Shown one piece after another: positions 21,591 through 34,200 of a DNA stretch of 64,000 nucleotides. Made by a program: the position numbers and the translations under genes. A model generated the notes under the pieces. The model did no database searches and was not told the origin of the DNA. It saw only the letters and a program-made list of their open reading frames with translations. The number at the start of each line of letters is the position of its first letter. The first letter of the stretch is position 1. Origin of the DNA: Ascidia mentula (Eukaryota; Chordata; Ascidiacea; Phlebobranchia; Ascidiidae); the NCBI GenBank assembly GCA_947561715.1, contig OX387203.1:8184001-8248000 (forward strand), given 5' to 3'.

Positions 21591-24235
21591 ATGTTATCGA
21601 GGAATTCCTTGGTATTAATCTTTATCTTGTTGGCGGTGATGGTGATATTTTACTCAGGTTTAAACAACAGGTACAAAACTGCACACAATATCAGTTATAT
21701 TAAGGATTTAAAAGGAAATGTTTTATTTAAAATGGAATTTAAACATTTTTTATGATAACTGCAGTGTTTTGTAATCTTAAAGATATAGAACATTAAACAT
21801 ATAGCATAGTGTGGTAATGTATAATTGAGGCAAGGCTGGTTTGATTATACAATTTTCTTTTCAGATATGTCAACTTTCAATGGAATGCTGGCAAAGCAAA
21901 ATTGCCTGGTGAGTAGGATTATCAAATAATCTGTAATATAAACCACAACCAACGCTAAATTACTGTGTCAAAAATCTACAACAACAAACTACACCAATTG
22001 ACACCCAAAACGCAAAATTAAGATTTATTCGTGATCGATCGTTTCAAATTTGAGAAGGATTTAACATATTGTACCTTTATGTGGTTAACGTTTCTTAGGT
22101 TGGCTACTATTTCGTTATAACAATACTTGAATTTAACTGCTGCGCACGATTATACGTGCTAATTGAGCTGTTCCTATCGTTCTGCTTGAGCTGCGCATTA
22201 CGAACCGTCATTGAATTCCATGCCTGTTGCATTGTTCGGGCACCGAGAGATACGCCAGCCCGACAGGCAAAGATAGCGCAACCATGTGCTATGACTTACA
22301 CTTACAGTATAGAATTATATGACGCAGATGACAAAACAGCGAATATGGAAAGGAATTCACCACTGGTGGAACTACATGGTTTGGTGCAGAACAAACTTCG
22401 GCATTTGCAGGTAAAACATCCCAAAAGGAGGGATAATATAAACAAAAATCCTCGTTTGTATTTATAGAATCCTACAAACTGCACAAAAGCGCGCAAGCTT
22501 CTTTGTAAGATACCAGCCGGTAACTGTGGATTAATATGCAATCTTCACCACATCGGAATATGTTTTCTGCTTGCGACTGGAACAAACAGAACATTAGTGT
22601 TGAAGACTGAGTTGGCGATGTACCCAGTTAAGTCACTAAACGAGGCGTATTTGCCTCTTAGCGAAAGGTGCAACGATTGGTCAGAGGAAGAGTTTAACAA
22701 CGTTCCCAAAATGGCAGGTAAGCAGCAAATCACACAAAAACATCATATCTTTTACAATCGCCCAAATACGATAAACAGATGGAATATTAATTACAAGACA
22801 CATGATTTTCTTAATAAAAACGATATTTACTAACTGCACTTTTGTGTGAAACTTCAAAACAATATTTCTGCGGAAATTTGTTTTGTCAAACACGTATTCA
22901 CAGAACAAATTTGTCTTGTGAAAAGAAGATTTCTATATTGTTAAATAGAAGCAATTACTTTTCAGCAAGTTTGTCAATCTATGATTTTTGTAGGAGACAA
23001 ACTTACGGAGACAACAAGCGATCGACGTGTCGTGAAAATTACTGTCAAAAACCAATTCCGACCATTTACCCCATTTGCACCCAACACGTACCCAGAAACT
23101 CTCAAGGAAACTTTATCTCCTCTTTGTGACGAGCCCCAAATATGGTGGGTTGGTCAGTTGATGGAATTCATCACCAGACCTCAACCAGCACTCACCAAGC
23201 GACTCGAAACAGCTAAGAGAGAGGTCGCCTTCGTGCATCCAATTGTCGGGTAAAGTGAAATGTTATTCTTGACCTAAAAATGTTCTTGGAAAGTATGGTT
23301 AAGGCACTTAGACGAGGTGAAAACAGTTGGAGCGAATAGAGTTGTGGAAAATAATACCATTCGCTGATATGTTATACAACATGTTTTTTTGAACAAAAAT
23401 TTCAAGCAACGCAGAAGAGTTTTCTTTGATATTTACTTTGAAAACAAATAACATTGGGCAAAACTACAGAGTTCACGTCAGAAGGACAGACAAGTTGGCC
23501 GAAGAATCCGATTTTTATTCTCTTCGCGATTACATGGTTCATGTGGAGAAGTGGTTTAACAACTACAGAAACGTCACAAAGAGTAACGTCACTGGAAGAG
23601 TTTTCCTGGCAACCGATGACGTCAGGGTGTACAAAGAGGCCACAGAAGAGTAATACATCACATTTTTACATTAACCCCAGATTTACGATTCTGTACTGAT
23701 TTTGCAGATTTCCCAATTACGTTTTTGTGTCCTTCGCAACTAAATCCAATTTTGCACAAAGAGGAACATCAGAAGGATTTTGGGGAATCGTTGAGGACGT
23801 TGCTTTGCTCAGTGAGTGCGACCACGTTGTATGTACCTTCAGTTCAAACGTAAGTGAAGCACATATACAACTTTTTAAATACTTGATGGTTCAGTTATTG
23901 ATAAGATAAAATACAGACCAACCGTTAACTTTGTCGCGCAGATTGGAAGATTTGTTTACGAAAGAATGTTGGCCAAAAGAGGTTCGAGTGAAGCAACTGC
24001 GATATCTGTGGACGCATTTTGGTCATATCCCGGTCAAAACGGCAGACATGAAACCATACAGGCTTTTAAGCCGAGGAATGGAAACGAAATACAACTTGAA
24101 GTCGGTGACATCATAGTGGACGCGAATTGTTATAAGGATTGCATTGGGACGAACAACCGGACTAAAAAGACTGGGTTTTATCCGATGAAGAATGTAAAGA
24201 TAATTCCTCTAACAGCAGCTTACGCAGGAGTGTAG
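21591..24235 (+). CDS. FUT8-like alpha-1,6-fucosyltransferase, copy C
   Basis: Exons: 21591-21670, 21865-21908, 22328-22410, 22468-22717, 22994-23249, 23470-23649, 23708-23849, 23942-24235; predicted 442 aa. Exons 1-4 and exon 5 up to 23198 look identical to copy B. From 23199 on the sequence departs: VAFVHPIVG for VTFVHPIVG in exon 5, SDFYSLRDYM in exon 6, FATKSNFAQRG in exon 7, ETIQAFKPRN and TGFYP in exon 8. This 3' part is nearly the same as in copy G and, for exons 7-8, as in copy E. C is therefore a mosaic whose switch point lies within exon 5. Catalytic and SH3-like motifs are intact. Confidence 0.85.
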
Positions 24236-26374
24236 TAAACCCGGTATCTTCTCTCAACTGAGCACATTTAACCGTTTAAGTCGTATTGCGACCAGATGGC
24301 GAACTCTCAGCGATCCACAGGGCAAATTAAAAGCAATTCGACCGAAAGGACACGTGTGCATAAGGGTTCATCACCACACCGGAACTTGATTCAGGAGCCC
24401 CGGAGTTTGTTCAGACTTTTGGGTCAGAAAGTACAAAAAAAAACATATTTTTATATGTCAGTTGTTTCTTATCAGTTAATGCAAAAACATTCGTGTCATG
24501 TTATGTCTTCTGTCATGTGTCGCGTCATGTTAATCTATTACAGGGAAAATTTCTGAGAAAATCAGCCTGCCAGCGAAACGTGAGGAGAATTCATGTATAT
24601 TTCATATTCATGACAAATGTTTGAGAGCAAAGTAAGCCGGGGTTAAGTAGAAGTGCTCTCAGCAACAACATTTAGTCGAGGAAAGAATTGCTTTGTTTAA
24701 AATTGCAACATCGGTTGCAAAAGTGTCTGCACTCAATAGCGGAAGCTAGATGCAGTCGTTTTCACTAATACTTACAGGAAAGGGGATATTGACGCTATTT
24801 GCGAATTGCTTACTGTAAACAAACGTTTACTTTTCAATTTTCGTATTTGGCGGCATTTTCTACGTGGTTTATAAAGAATTTAGTTCGGACGGATCGACTT
24901 GAGTTTAGTCCACGTAGATGACGTCGGTTGTGAAAGTTAAAGTATGTTGCTGTCATGCTTTGCTGGATGTGCTTTACTCATATAGGGAATTTGCAGTACA
25001 TAATTTCTTATATTTCTGCTATTTTTTCCACGAACGAGAAACAAAGCTTTTGTCGCTTTTTGTCATTTAATATGAAATGAGTAAGGTCTAACCACAGGAG
25101 TTCAAGTTGTCATAATATCGAATGGTATTTTACCCTAGTGCGTAAAAGACTGTAGTACAGATGTGTAATATGGGACCAAAATATTGTTTGGTAAAAGACA
25201 ATGCCTGTACTGCCAAGCCTGTAAACCTACTGATCTTGATACGAACTGTGATCTCCAAGTAAGGACCTGCGCAGTGGGGCGATCCTACCAATCGTGTGAT
25301 TGCATTTAACATTGCTGCATTAATTGTCTGATTATAGTGGTTGCCTGACAAAGTCGTGCGTTTGCGCACCAGTGTATCTTGGCCACAGTATAACTCGTGA
25401 AGCCCACGAGCTCCTGTAGCTCAGTTGGTAGGGCGTGGGGCCCGGTATCCTGATTTCGTAGATCTTGGTTTGACTATTCCTAAAAAGTGGCCAATCTAGA
25501 TAGGCTGCAATGCCTGGACTGCGTAGCCTTTCAACCTAGTGATTTTGATACGATAGTTGTGATCGCCAAGTGAGGACCTATGCAGTGGGCGATTCTGCCA
25601 ATGATGCGATTGCATGAAATATTGTTATTAAAGCGGTTGATGGCTAATTCAGGAAGTTGTGCGGTATAGAAAAAGCGAACAACACGTTTATAAAGCGGTA
25701 GCCGCGACAGAGGAAAAAGGCAATGTACGCTTCGATGTGCAGGTCGCCACAATACAGGTTGTTGCGACCTATTATGTCAAATATTAGGTTACATGTGACA
25801 GAAGCATCGGCGAATATAAGCTGAAAATTTTTGCTGTTTTGATTGTTCTTTGTCGTCGCTTTATTTGAGTATTTGAATCGAGTTTAAATCGGAAACGACA
25901 CTTGTTTCGCTTTTTGTTATTTTTTTAACCCTTTTAAGAAAGGCGGTCTAATCATAGCAGTTTAAGATGTCATCGGATGATGGATATTACTAGTTCGTAA
26001 ACATAAATTCACTGATGTGTTACGTTTTTGCAAGCTTTGAAGGTCTGTAGTAGGATAAGATGTTGGAACTCTCGTTTAGAGCCATCTTTATGGACATTGG
26101 TTTCGTGTGTCAGGGTGGTGTTTGTTCTATAGCAGGCTAATTATTAAATCCGTAGTGTTTATATAATGAAGCAACAGTTGCGTCAGCAGATTTTGTTGTG
26201 AAAAATCGATTTCGCTTGTGAAAATTGCCATAAGCATCGTCAGTTTCTTATTCAAATAGAATTGCCGTCACAGATAAATAAACATTGCCAAACCGTGGGC
26301 TAGATCCCTCTACAGCTATTAGGCCAGTCCACTGTAGTGTTTCTTTGCATTGCACGAAAATTTCACCAAGGGTC
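24236..26374. other. C-D spacer
   Basis: No gene. It holds a dimeric SINE and, further right, a block near 25755-26035 (GTTGTTGCGACCTATTATG, then one copy of GAGTATTTGAATCGAGTTT) that also occurs upstream of copy H. From 24236 to about 25795 it is close to the G-H spacer. Confidence 0.5.
25130..25640 (+). repeat. dimeric SINE in C-D spacer
   Basis: Same two-monomer layout as in the other spacers, with the tRNA-like head from 25411. It differs from the A-B copy by scattered substitutions, consistent with an older spacer duplication. Confidence 0.6.
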
Positions 26375-29300
26375 ATGTTATCGAGGAATTCCTTGGTATT
26401 AATCTTTATCTTGTTGGCGGTGATGGTGATATTTTACTCAGGATTAAACAACAGGTATAAAACTGCACACAATATCAGTTATATTAAGGATTTAAAGGGA
26501 AATGTTTTATTTAACATTGAATTTAAATACTTTTGATGATAGCTGCAGTGGTTTGTGATCTTAAAGATATAGCATATAGTGTGGTAATGTATAACTTAAG
26601 CAAGGATGGTTTGATGCTGCAATTTTCTTTTCAGATATGTCAACTTTCAATGGAATACTGGCAAAGCAAAATTGCCTGGTGAGTAGGTTTATCGAATAAT
26701 CTGTAATATAAACTACAACCAACGCTAAATTACTCTGTCAAAAATCTACAACAACAAACTACAACAATTGACTCCTAAAACGCAAAATTAAGATTTATTC
26801 GTGATCGATCGTTTCAAATTTGAGAAGGATTTAACATATTGTACCTTTATGTGGTTAACCTTTCTTAGGTTGGCTACTATTTCGTTATAACCATACTTGA
26901 ATTTAACTGCTGCGCACGATTATACGTGCTAATTGAGCTGCTCCTATCGTTCTGCTTGTGCTGCGCATTACGAACCGTTGTTGAATTCCATGCCTGTTGC
27001 ATTGTTCGGGCACCGAGAGTTACGCCAGCCATACAGGCAAAGAAGGCGCAACCGTGTGCTATGACTTACACTTACAGCATAGAATTATATGGCTCAGATG
27101 ACAAAACAGCGAATTTGGAAAGAAATTCACCACTGGTGGAACTATATGGTTTGGTGCAGAACAAACTTCGGCATTTACAGGTAAAACATCCCAAAAGGAG
27201 GGATAACATAAACAAAAATCTTCATTTGTAATTATAGAATCCTGCAAACTGCACGAAAGCGCGCAAGCTTCTTTGTAAGATACAAGCCGGTAACTGTGGA
27301 TTAATATGCAATCTCCATCACATCGGAATATGTTTTCTGCTTGCGACTGGAACAAACAGAACATTAGTTTTGAAGACTGAGTTGGCGATGTACCCAGTTA
27401 AGTCACTAAACGAGGCGTATTTGCCTCTTAGCGAAACTTGCAACGATTGGTCAGAAGAAGAGTTTAACAACGTTCCCAAAATGGCAGGTATGCAGCAAAT
27501 CACACAAAAACATCATATCTTTTACAATCGCCCAAATAGGATAAACTGATGGAATATTAGTTACAAGACATGTGATTTTCTTTGATGAAAACGATATTTA
27601 CCAACTGCACTTTTGTGTGAAACTTCATAACAACACATTCTTGCGAAAAAGATTTTTGTCAAACACGTATTCACACAACAAATTTGTCTTGTGAAACGAA
27701 GATTTTTACATTGTTAAATAGAAACAATCATAAGATAAGCAAAGTGGAGCCAATAATATGAATTGTGTATAAGCTGCAGACAGATGGCCACTGTTTCGAC
27801 CTAAATGGTCTCATCAGTGCAGCTGGTGTGACTTTCAGACTACTTTGCTGACCAAACAGCTTACACAATTCATATTATTGGCTCTACTTTACTTATCATA
27901 TGATTACTGTGACACGTGGCCTGACGGCACTATTGGTTGAGCTTTGCTTGGCCATGGTGTTTCCACCTTGTTTTCTCCGTAAGGTTGCGTCTAGTTTGGT
28001 GCCCAACGGATGACGGTGATTGTATAGTAACCACAAAGTGGAAGTCTTTGCTTGGCCGTTTGGTCAGCAAAGTCGTCTGAAAGTCACACCAGCTGCACTG
28101 ATGAGACCTTTTAGGTCGAAACAGTGGCCATGTGTCTGCAGATTACACAGAAGCATTCATGTTTCAGCAAGTTTGTCAATCTATAATTTTTGTAGGGGAC
28201 AAACTTACGGAGACAACAAGCGATCGACGTGTCGTGAAAATTACTGTCAAAAACCAATTCCGCCCATTTACTCCATTCGCACCCAACACGTACCCAGAAA
28301 CTCTCAAGGAAACTTTATCTCCTCTTTGTGACGAGCCCCAAATATGGTGGGTTGGTCAGTTGATGGAATTCATCACCAGACCTCAACCAGCACTCACCAA
28401 ACGACTCGAAACAGCTAGGAGAGAGGTCGCCTTCGTGCATCCAATTGTCGGGTAAAGTGAGATGTTATTCTTGACCTAAAAATGTTCTTGGAAAGTATGG
28501 TTAAGGCACTTGGACGAGGTGAAAACAGTTTGAGCGCTGATATGTTATACAACATGTTATAAAGCAAAAACTTTCAAACACATTTTTGTTTTTCCCCTTT
28601 GCAACGCATGAGAGTTTTATTTGATATTTACTTTGAAAAACAAATAACATTTGGCAAAACTGCAGAGTCCACGTCAGAAGGACAGACAAGTTGGCAGAAG
28701 AATCCGATTTTTGTTCTCTTCGCGATTACATGGTTCATGTGGAGAAATGGTTTGACAACTACAGAAACGTCACAAAGAGTAACGTCACTGGAAGAGTTTT
28801 CCTGGCAACCGATGACGCCAGGGTGTACAAAGAGGCGGCAGAAGAGTAAACAAACACATTTTTACATTAACCCCAGATTTACGATTCTGTTCTGATTTTG
28901 CAGATTTCCCAATTACGTTTTTGTGTCCTTCGCAACCAAATCGCATTTTTCATAAAGATGAACATCAGAAGGATTTGGGGGGATCGTTGAGGACGTTGCT
29001 TTGCTCAGTGAGTGCGACCACGTCGTATGCACCTTTAGTTCAAATGTAAGTGAGGAACATAAACAACTTATGAAATACGTCATTGTTTAATTATTGACAA
29101 GAGAAAATACAGACCAACCGTTAACTTTGTCGCGCAGATTGGAAGATTTGTTTACGAAAGAATGTGGGCCAAAAGAGGTTCGAGTGAAGCAACTGCGATA
29201 TCTGTGGATGCATTTTGGTCATATCCCGGTCAAAACGGCAGACATGAAACCATAAAGAATTTTAAGCCGAGGAATGGAAACGAAATACAACTTGAAGTCG

Positions 29301-29431
29301 GTGACATCATAGTGGACGCGAATTGTTATAAGGATTGCATTGGGACGAACAACCGAACTAAAAAGACTGGGATTTATCCGATGAAGAATGTAAAGATAAT
29401 TCCTCTAACAGCAGCTTACGCAGGAGTGTAG
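26375..29431 (+). pseudogene. FUT8-like copy D, exon 7 with two stops
   Basis: Exon equivalents: 26375-26454, 26635-26678, 27098-27180, 27238-27487, 28196-28451, 28666-28845, 28904-29045, 29138-29431, with usable splice sites. Exon 7 has TAA at 28953-28955 (CAA in other copies) and TGA at 28959-28961 (GGA in others), and a Trp-to-Gly change follows. Translation would end before the conserved EDVALL and CTFSS motifs and the SH3-like region. Exon 6 has DDAR in place of DDVR next to the conserved Asp pair. Skipping exon 7 (phase 2 to 0) would not restore the frame. Intron 4 carries a 0.4 kb hairpin element. Exons 1-6 and 8 are otherwise open, so the loss is recent. Confidence 0.8.
27731..28150. 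mobile_element. foldback-type element in intron 4 of copy D
   Basis: Absent from intron 4 of the other copies. The flanks AGAAACAATCA and AGAAGCATTCA may be a diverged target duplication. Two nested inverted repeats are visible: GGAGCCAATAATATGAATTG (27745) against its complement near 27870, and a longer arm CTGCAGACAGATGGCCACTG (27772) against CAGTGGCCATGTGTCTGCAG (28122). The longer arms contain TTTCGACCTAAATGGTCTCA. Related pieces occur near 60645 and 62286. No coding sequence; class uncertain. Confidence 0.6.
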
Positions 29432-31276
29432 TAAACCCGGTATCTTCTCTGAACTGAGTATATTTAACCCTTTAAGTCGTATTGCGACCAGATGGCGAAC
29501 TCTCAGCGATCCACAGGGCAAATTAAAAGCAATTCGACCGAAAGGACACGTGTGCATAAGGGTTCATCACCACACCGGAACTTGATTCAGGAGTCGCGGA
29601 GTTTGTTCAGACTTTTGGGTCAGAAAGCACAAAAAAACTTATTTTCATATGTCAGTTGTTTCTTATCAGTTAATGCAAAAACATTCGTGTCATGTTATGT
29701 CTTCTGTCATGTGTCGCGTCATGTTAATCTATCACAGGGAAAATTTATGAGAAAATCAGCCTGCCAGCGAGACGCGCGGGAATTCATGTATATTTCATAT
29801 TCATGACAAATATTTGAGAGAGCAAAGTAAGCCGGGGTTAAATAGAAGTGCTCTCAGCAACAACATTTAGTCGGGGAAAGAATTGCTTTGTTTAGAATTG
29901 TAACATCGGTTGCAAAAGTGTGTGCGCTTAATAGCGGATGCAGTCGTTCGATTCATTTCCCTAATACTTACAGAGAAGGGGATATTGATTTTTGAATCGC
30001 TCATGGAAAACAAACGTTTGCTTTTCAATTTCCTGCTTTAGCGGCATCTCCTACGTAATTAATGAATAATTTAGTCCGGGCGGCTCGACTTGCGTTTAGT
30101 CCACGTAGATGACGCCGGTTGTGAAAGTCTGTTAATTTTTCCACGATCGAGAAACGTCGCTTTTTGTCATTTAATATGAAATGAGTAAGGTCTAACCACA
30201 GAAGTTTAAATTGTCATAATATCGAATGGTATTTTACCCTGGTGCGTAAAAGACTGTAGTACAGATGTGTAATATGGGACCAAAATATTGTTTGGTGAAA
30301 GACAATGCCTGTACTGCCAAGCCTGTAAACCTATTGATCTTGATACGAACTGTGTCTCCATACGAATCTCCAAGTAAGGACCTGCGCAGTAGGGCGATCC
30401 TGCTAATCGTGAGATTGCATTTAACATTGCTGCGTTAATTGTCTGATTATAGTGGTTGCCTGACAAAGTCGTGCGTTTGCGCACCAGTGTATCTTGGCCA
30501 CAGTATAACTCGTGAAACCCACGAGCTCCTGTAGCTGAGTTGGTAGGTCGTAGGGCCCGGTATCCTGATTTCGTAGATCTTGGTTTGACTATCCCTAAAA
30601 AGTGGCCAATCTAGATAGGCTGCAATGTCTGGACTGCGTAGCCTTTCAACCTAGTCATTTTGATACGATAGTTGTGATCGCCAAGTGAGGACCTATGCAG
30701 TGGGCGATTCTGCCAATGATGCGATTGCATGAAATATTGTTATTAAAGCGGTTGATGGGTAATTCAGCAAGTTGTGCGGTACAGAAAAAGCGAACAACAC
30801 GTTTATAAAGCGTTAGCCGCGACAGAAGAAAAAGGCAATGTACGCTTCGATTCGCAGGTCGCCACAATACAGGTTATATGTGACAGAAGCATCAGCGCAA
30901 TATACACTGAAAAGTTCTACATCTACGTTTTTGCAAGCTTTGAAGGTCTGTAGTAGGATATGATGTTGGAACTCTCGTTTAGTGCTATCTTTGTTGACAT
31001 TGGTTTCGTGTGTCAGGGTGGTCTTTGTCCTGTAGCAGGCAAATTATTAACTCCGTAGTGCTTGTATAATGAAGCAACAGTTACGTGAGCAGATTTATTG
31101 TTAAAAATCGATTTCGCTTGTGAAAGTTGCCATAAGCATCGTCAGTTTCTTATTCAAATAGAATTGCTGTCGCAGATAAATAAACATTGCCTAACCGTGG
31201 GTTGGATCCCTCTACAGCTTTTAAACAAGTCCACCGTAGTGTTTCTTTGCATTGCACGAAAGTTTCACTAACGGTC
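29432..31276. other. D-E spacer
   Basis: No gene. It contains a dimeric SINE and the usual upstream block (GATGTTGGAACTCTCGTTTA near 30962) before exon 1 of copy E. Confidence 0.5.
30240..30750 (+). repeat. dimeric SINE in D-E spacer
   Basis: The tRNA-like head starts at 30525 with GTAGCTGAGTTGGTAGG (one change in the A box). A 13-bp local duplication (ACGAA-TCTCCA) is present in the first monomer near 30345-30375. Confidence 0.6.
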
Positions 31277-34200
31277 ATGTTATCGAGGAATTCCTTGGTA
31301 TTAATCTTTATCTTGTTGGCGGTGATGGTGATATTTTACTCAGGTTCAAACAACAGGTACAAAACTGCACACAATATCAGTTATATTAAGGATTAAAAAG
31401 GAATTGTTTTATTTAAAATGGAATTTAAACATTTTTGATGATAACTGCAGTGTTTTGTAATCTTAAAGATATAGAACATTAAACATATAGCATAGTGTGG
31501 TAATGTATAATTGAGGCAAGGATGGTTTGATGTTACAATTTTCTTTTCGGATATGTCAACTTTCAATGGAATGCTGGCAAAGCAAAATTGCTTGGTGAGT
31601 AGGTTTATCGAATAATCTGTAATATAAACCACAACCAACGCTAAATTACTCTGTCAAAAATCTACAACAACAAACTACACCAATTGACACCCAATACAAA
31701 TTTAGATTTATTCGTGATCGATCGTTTCAAATCTGAGAGGGATTTAACATATTATACGTTTATGTGGTGAACGTTTCTTAGGTTGGCTACTATTTCGTTA
31801 TAACAATACTGGAATTTAACTGCTGCGCACGATTATACGTGCTAACTGAGCTGTTCCTATCGTTCTGCTTGAGCTGCGCTTTACGAACCGTTATTCAATT
31901 TCACGCCTGTTGCATTATTCGGGCACCGAGAGATACGCCAGCCCGACAGGCAAAGATAGCGCAACCATGTGCTATGACTTACACTTACAGTATAGAATTA
32001 TATGACGCAGATGACAAAACAGCGAATATGGAAAGGAATTCACCACTGGTGGAACTATGACGTCAGGGTGTACAAAGAGGCCACAGAAAAGTAATAAATC
32101 ACATTTTTACATTAACCCCAGATTTACGATTCTGTACTGATTTTGCAGATTTCCCAATTACGTTTTTGTGTCCTTCGCAACTAAATCCAATTTTGCACAA
32201 AGAGGAACATCAGAAGGATTTTGGGGAATCGTTGAGGACGTTGCTTTGCTCAGTGCACTAGAAAATTAGACGTGTTGTTTTGACACTGCTACGTGTTGAA
32301 ATGACACACTTCTGTGTTGCCAAACGTGTTGTTTTGTAAGCACCGAGTGAAAACAACACGCTTGATGTGTATTTCTAACACGGCGGTGTGTGTTTTAGCG
32401 TTAAAATCTGCAAACAACACGTGTGTTCTTTGGAAACAACACGGCAGTTTCTGGCAAACGTGTTGCAAATTTGCATAATAACACATCAACGTGTTATATG
32501 CACTACTGTTAGCAACACGCTTTCCGTGTTGTTATCAGACATCTATGTTTGCATAGGATATTGACAGTCAAAATTCGAAGGCTGGTGAGAAGATAAATTA
32601 CTAAAGAAGTGTTTTGTATTGCATATCAATATTTCTATTGAAGTAAGTAATGGCGATGGGAAATGCCCAACATGTATTCCTCTGTCATAATGTATTTTAA
32701 ATTACGTCATAAAGCAAGCAATCAGTAAAATGCATTAATGCTGATTTTACTGCTAAGCACAGTTGTATGCGCAATTGCTAGTGTATAATTAAGAGCGTTT
32801 TGAGTTAGATATTATCAAACTATACTCCTATCGTTTTGGCATTGCGAGTAAAATTTAGGTTCTCTCACCCACGTTTCGAAAACGCACAATCCGAAACATG
32901 GGGATCCGCCCATTGTAAGTATAAATTAATAACTACCTATCTTATTTGGCCATTATTTCTAAACGTAAATTAACTGTATTAATACAATAACATCTTGTAA
33001 TGTCAGATTGTTATAAACTTGGAAGCTGAGAATTTTTTGGACTGTGTAGACAAGGTTTTATTTACACCTTACCTTGAAAATATTTCGGCGGGAATTTCAT
33101 GGCGAAATGTTTCAAATCAGCTTGCCAGGTTGGCTTGTTAACTATGTTGTTTTAACTACAAGGGTAAGTCGTGCCACTTCGTTTTTAGCTATGTTAAAAT
33201 GTGTATTTTGTCATTTTTAATATGAGCTGTTTGGTTTGCAAAATTCTTTTAGGTTATATTGTATAAACTAGATCCTTGTATACTGTTGATCAACTTGTTG
33301 CAACACAAATTGTGGATTAGATGGATCACCCTGAGGTTAGTTAATTAGTTTCAAGCACTTTATCAACATGTGTGCTTTTTTTAGCATGTGCTTTTATTCA
33401 CTTCATTAACAATTGCATGTACAATAAACCAAACCTCAGGCACTTTAAAACATACATAACAATAAATGTTGTGCAGATGTTATTTTTGTTGTTGAATGTT
33501 TTGTAGATTGTCTTACTTGCTGGTTTGGGTCTGATACCAGAAGAATATGTTGACACATGAAAAGTAATGTTCAGTAAGTATTGTCATTTCTTATCAAAGT
33601 AACAAATATAGCATTTTTGTGTTCTGTATTTTGCCTTTGCCCTTCGGCAAATAAAATTTTTCAACAACAATTCTTTTTAGGTTAATTAATGTTGGGGTGG
33701 ACAACATGAAGATACAAAGGAAAAAGTAATATCAGCAAGCATTCTACTGCCATTTTTGTTCCGACGAAGGTAAATATTTTTTTTATTCACAAAACAATAA
33801 GTTAGTTTTGTAAGTAATATGTATGAAGCCGCTTACAAAAACAAGTTACTGAAAATGCTCATTTTGTGGTAGCAAATTACTATATGGCATTCTTGTTTTT
33901 CATTAATTCGCATATTCGAAGGCTGAAAACATGTTGGTGATAATTTATATTCATACATTGACTTTGCAAGGCAAAGTTATATTGTTGTCTCAATTTTGAC
34001 ATGGTTTCAAAAATAACTAATTGTGTTAGTGTCAATGCTATATTCATATATTTTATCTTATGCCTATTTATTTTATTTTCAGAATGAACAGCCCAAGATG
34101 CTAGCCCATGCTTGTATTGTAATCAATACAAATAATGCTGGGTTCATTTGACCGATGTCCATTGCTGTGGATACCTCTATATAAAGTAAAGCTACCAAAC

